Shown in pieces: positions 6,442 to 6,833 of a stretch of DNA of 6,833 bases. This DNA comes from Bacillota bacterium (lineage in GTDB: Bacteria > Bacillota > Clostridia > Clostridiales > Clostridiaceae). Numbering within the stretch: position 1 is the stretch's first letter; each line of letters starts with the position of its first letter. The stretch is taken from assembly GCA_023417975.1 (NCBI GenBank), contig JAEZDX010000202.1:1-6833 (forward strand), given 5' to 3'. The position numbers and the translations under genes are program-made. The notes below the pieces were generated by a model, which did no database searches, had not been told where the DNA came from, and saw only the letters and a list, made by a program, of their open reading frames with translations.

Positions 6442-6459
6442 AAGTATACTGTTATACTT
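6442..6459. repeat. Inverted repeat AAGTATA-N4-TATACTT
   Basis: AAGTATA (6442-6448) and TATACTT (6453-6459) are perfectly inverted around CTGT. A second inverted repeat, TAGTAT (6462-6467) / ATACTA (6476-6481), follows at once. Their place just upstream of the lipoprotein gene and next to a -10 box suggests an operator; AT-richness makes chance matches possible. Confidence 0.4.
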
Positions 6460-6464
6460 GTTAG

Positions 6465-6470
6465 TATAAT
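6465..6470 (+). promoter_or_regulatory. Candidate -10 box for the lipoprotein gene
   Basis: A perfect TATAAT lies 46 bp before the ATG at 6517. No convincing -35 hexamer is seen 16-18 bp upstream; that space is filled by the AAGTATA inverted repeat. An alternative is TTGAAC (6410-6415) with TAATAT (6434-6439) at 18 bp spacing. Confidence 0.4.
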
Positions 6471-6501
6471 TGAAAATACTACAGTATATGACGTTAAATA
6501 T

Positions 6502-6507
6502 GGGAGG
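6502..6507 (+). promoter_or_regulatory. Ribosome binding site of the lipoprotein gene
   Basis: GGGAGG is 9 nt upstream of the ATG at 6517. It supports that start, which also places a lipobox correctly at residues 18-21. Confidence 0.75.
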
Positions 6508-6516
6508 CGCAGGGCG

Positions 6517-6833
6517 ATGAGAAAAATACATAAGTTTATAGCAGTATCTTGTGTTGTTACAATGACTTTCACCGGATGCTTTTGGAATAAGAAAAAATAT
6601 GAAGTAAAAAGAGAAAAAAAGGAATATGAAGAGATAATTAAAGTTGGAGATGAGAGCAAGAATCCGAAAAAGGCTTTGGACAGGAAGGATACTCTCATAG
6701 CCGGAACAAATGATATAAAAGGTTTTATCAATCCGCTTTATAGTGCTGACAGCAGCGATTTGTGGTGTGCGGATTTGGTTTTTGAAGGAATTGTAACCCA
6801 TGATCAAAGCGGAAATATTGTTCCCAATATGGC
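6517..6833 (+). CDS. Lipoprotein, ABC transporter peptide-binding protein (SBP family 5), 3'-truncated
   Basis: The first 105 codons of a gene running off the window. The N-terminus MRKIHKF, a hydrophobic stretch (residues 7-19) and FTGC form a lipoprotein signal with the lipidated Cys at residue 21 (codon 6577-6579), so the protein should be anchored on the outer face of the membrane. A Lys/Glu-rich tether follows (about 24-60, for example KREKKEYEEI). From about residue 62 the sequence DTLIAGTNDIKGFINPLY, then LVFEGIVTHDQSGNIVPNM, matches the opening of oligopeptide/dipeptide/nickel-type solute-binding proteins of ABC importers. The substrate cannot be told from this part. Permease and ATPase genes would be expected beyond the window. 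It has its own leader and is separated from the RtcB operon by a terminator. Confidence 0.8.
   Translation, partial: MRKIHKFIAVSCVVTMTFTGCFWNKKKYEVKREKKEYEEIIKVGDESKNPKKALDRKDTLIAGTNDIKGFINPLYSADSSDLWCADLVFEGIVTHDQSGNIVPNM

Noticed and set aside
6354..6807. Two overlapping minus-strand open frames at the right end
   Set aside because: They are antisense to the lipoprotein gene and its leader; their hydrophobic content mirrors Lys/Glu-rich codons on the plus strand, and the plus-strand gene has a lipobox and good ribosome binding site.

Overview
This window looks like chromosomal DNA from an AT-rich, low-GC Gram-positive bacterium, most likely a member of the Clostridia. The grounds are strong AGGAGG-type ribosome binding sites, heavy use of ATA and AGA codons, hairpins followed by T-runs, and a lipoprotein with a Gram-positive style lipobox. 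This is inferred from composition and protein flavour; no species can be named.

Layout: (1) 3-1499 (+) is guaA (GMP synthase), lacking only its first dozen or so codons. It is followed by a hairpin terminator. (2) 1784-2377 (+) is a small secreted protein with its own promoter. It is built from a signal peptide and two almost identical 77-residue repeats, and ends at a strong terminator. (3) 2378-2802 is a 425-bp gap. It holds that terminator, a probable decayed 3' end of a minus-strand gene, and a weak promoter candidate. (4) 2803-6340 (+) is a two-gene operon with overlapping ends: a WYL-domain transcription regulator, then a 753-residue protein joining a second, degenerate WYL-type module to a complete RtcB RNA ligase. 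It ends at a strong terminator. (5) 6517 to the window edge (+) is the start of a lipoprotein resembling peptide/nickel-type ABC transporter binding proteins (SBP family 5). Its leader contains regularly spaced AGTATA motifs.

The point of most interest is the WYL / WYL-RtcB operon. RtcB seals RNA ends carrying 2',3'-cyclic phosphate or 3'-phosphate to 5'-OH ends, and so repairs cut tRNAs. WYL domains are ligand-sensing modules found in DNA-damage and phage-defence regulators. In proteobacteria rtcB is controlled by the CARF-domain regulator RtcR. Here two WYL proteins seem to take the sensing role, and one is covalently attached to the ligase. At the fusion joint an ideal ribosome binding site sits 8 nt before an in-frame GTG, so the gene may yield both the fusion and a free 407-residue RtcB. 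The domain assignments are read from sequence motifs. The sensing role and the dual product are inference.
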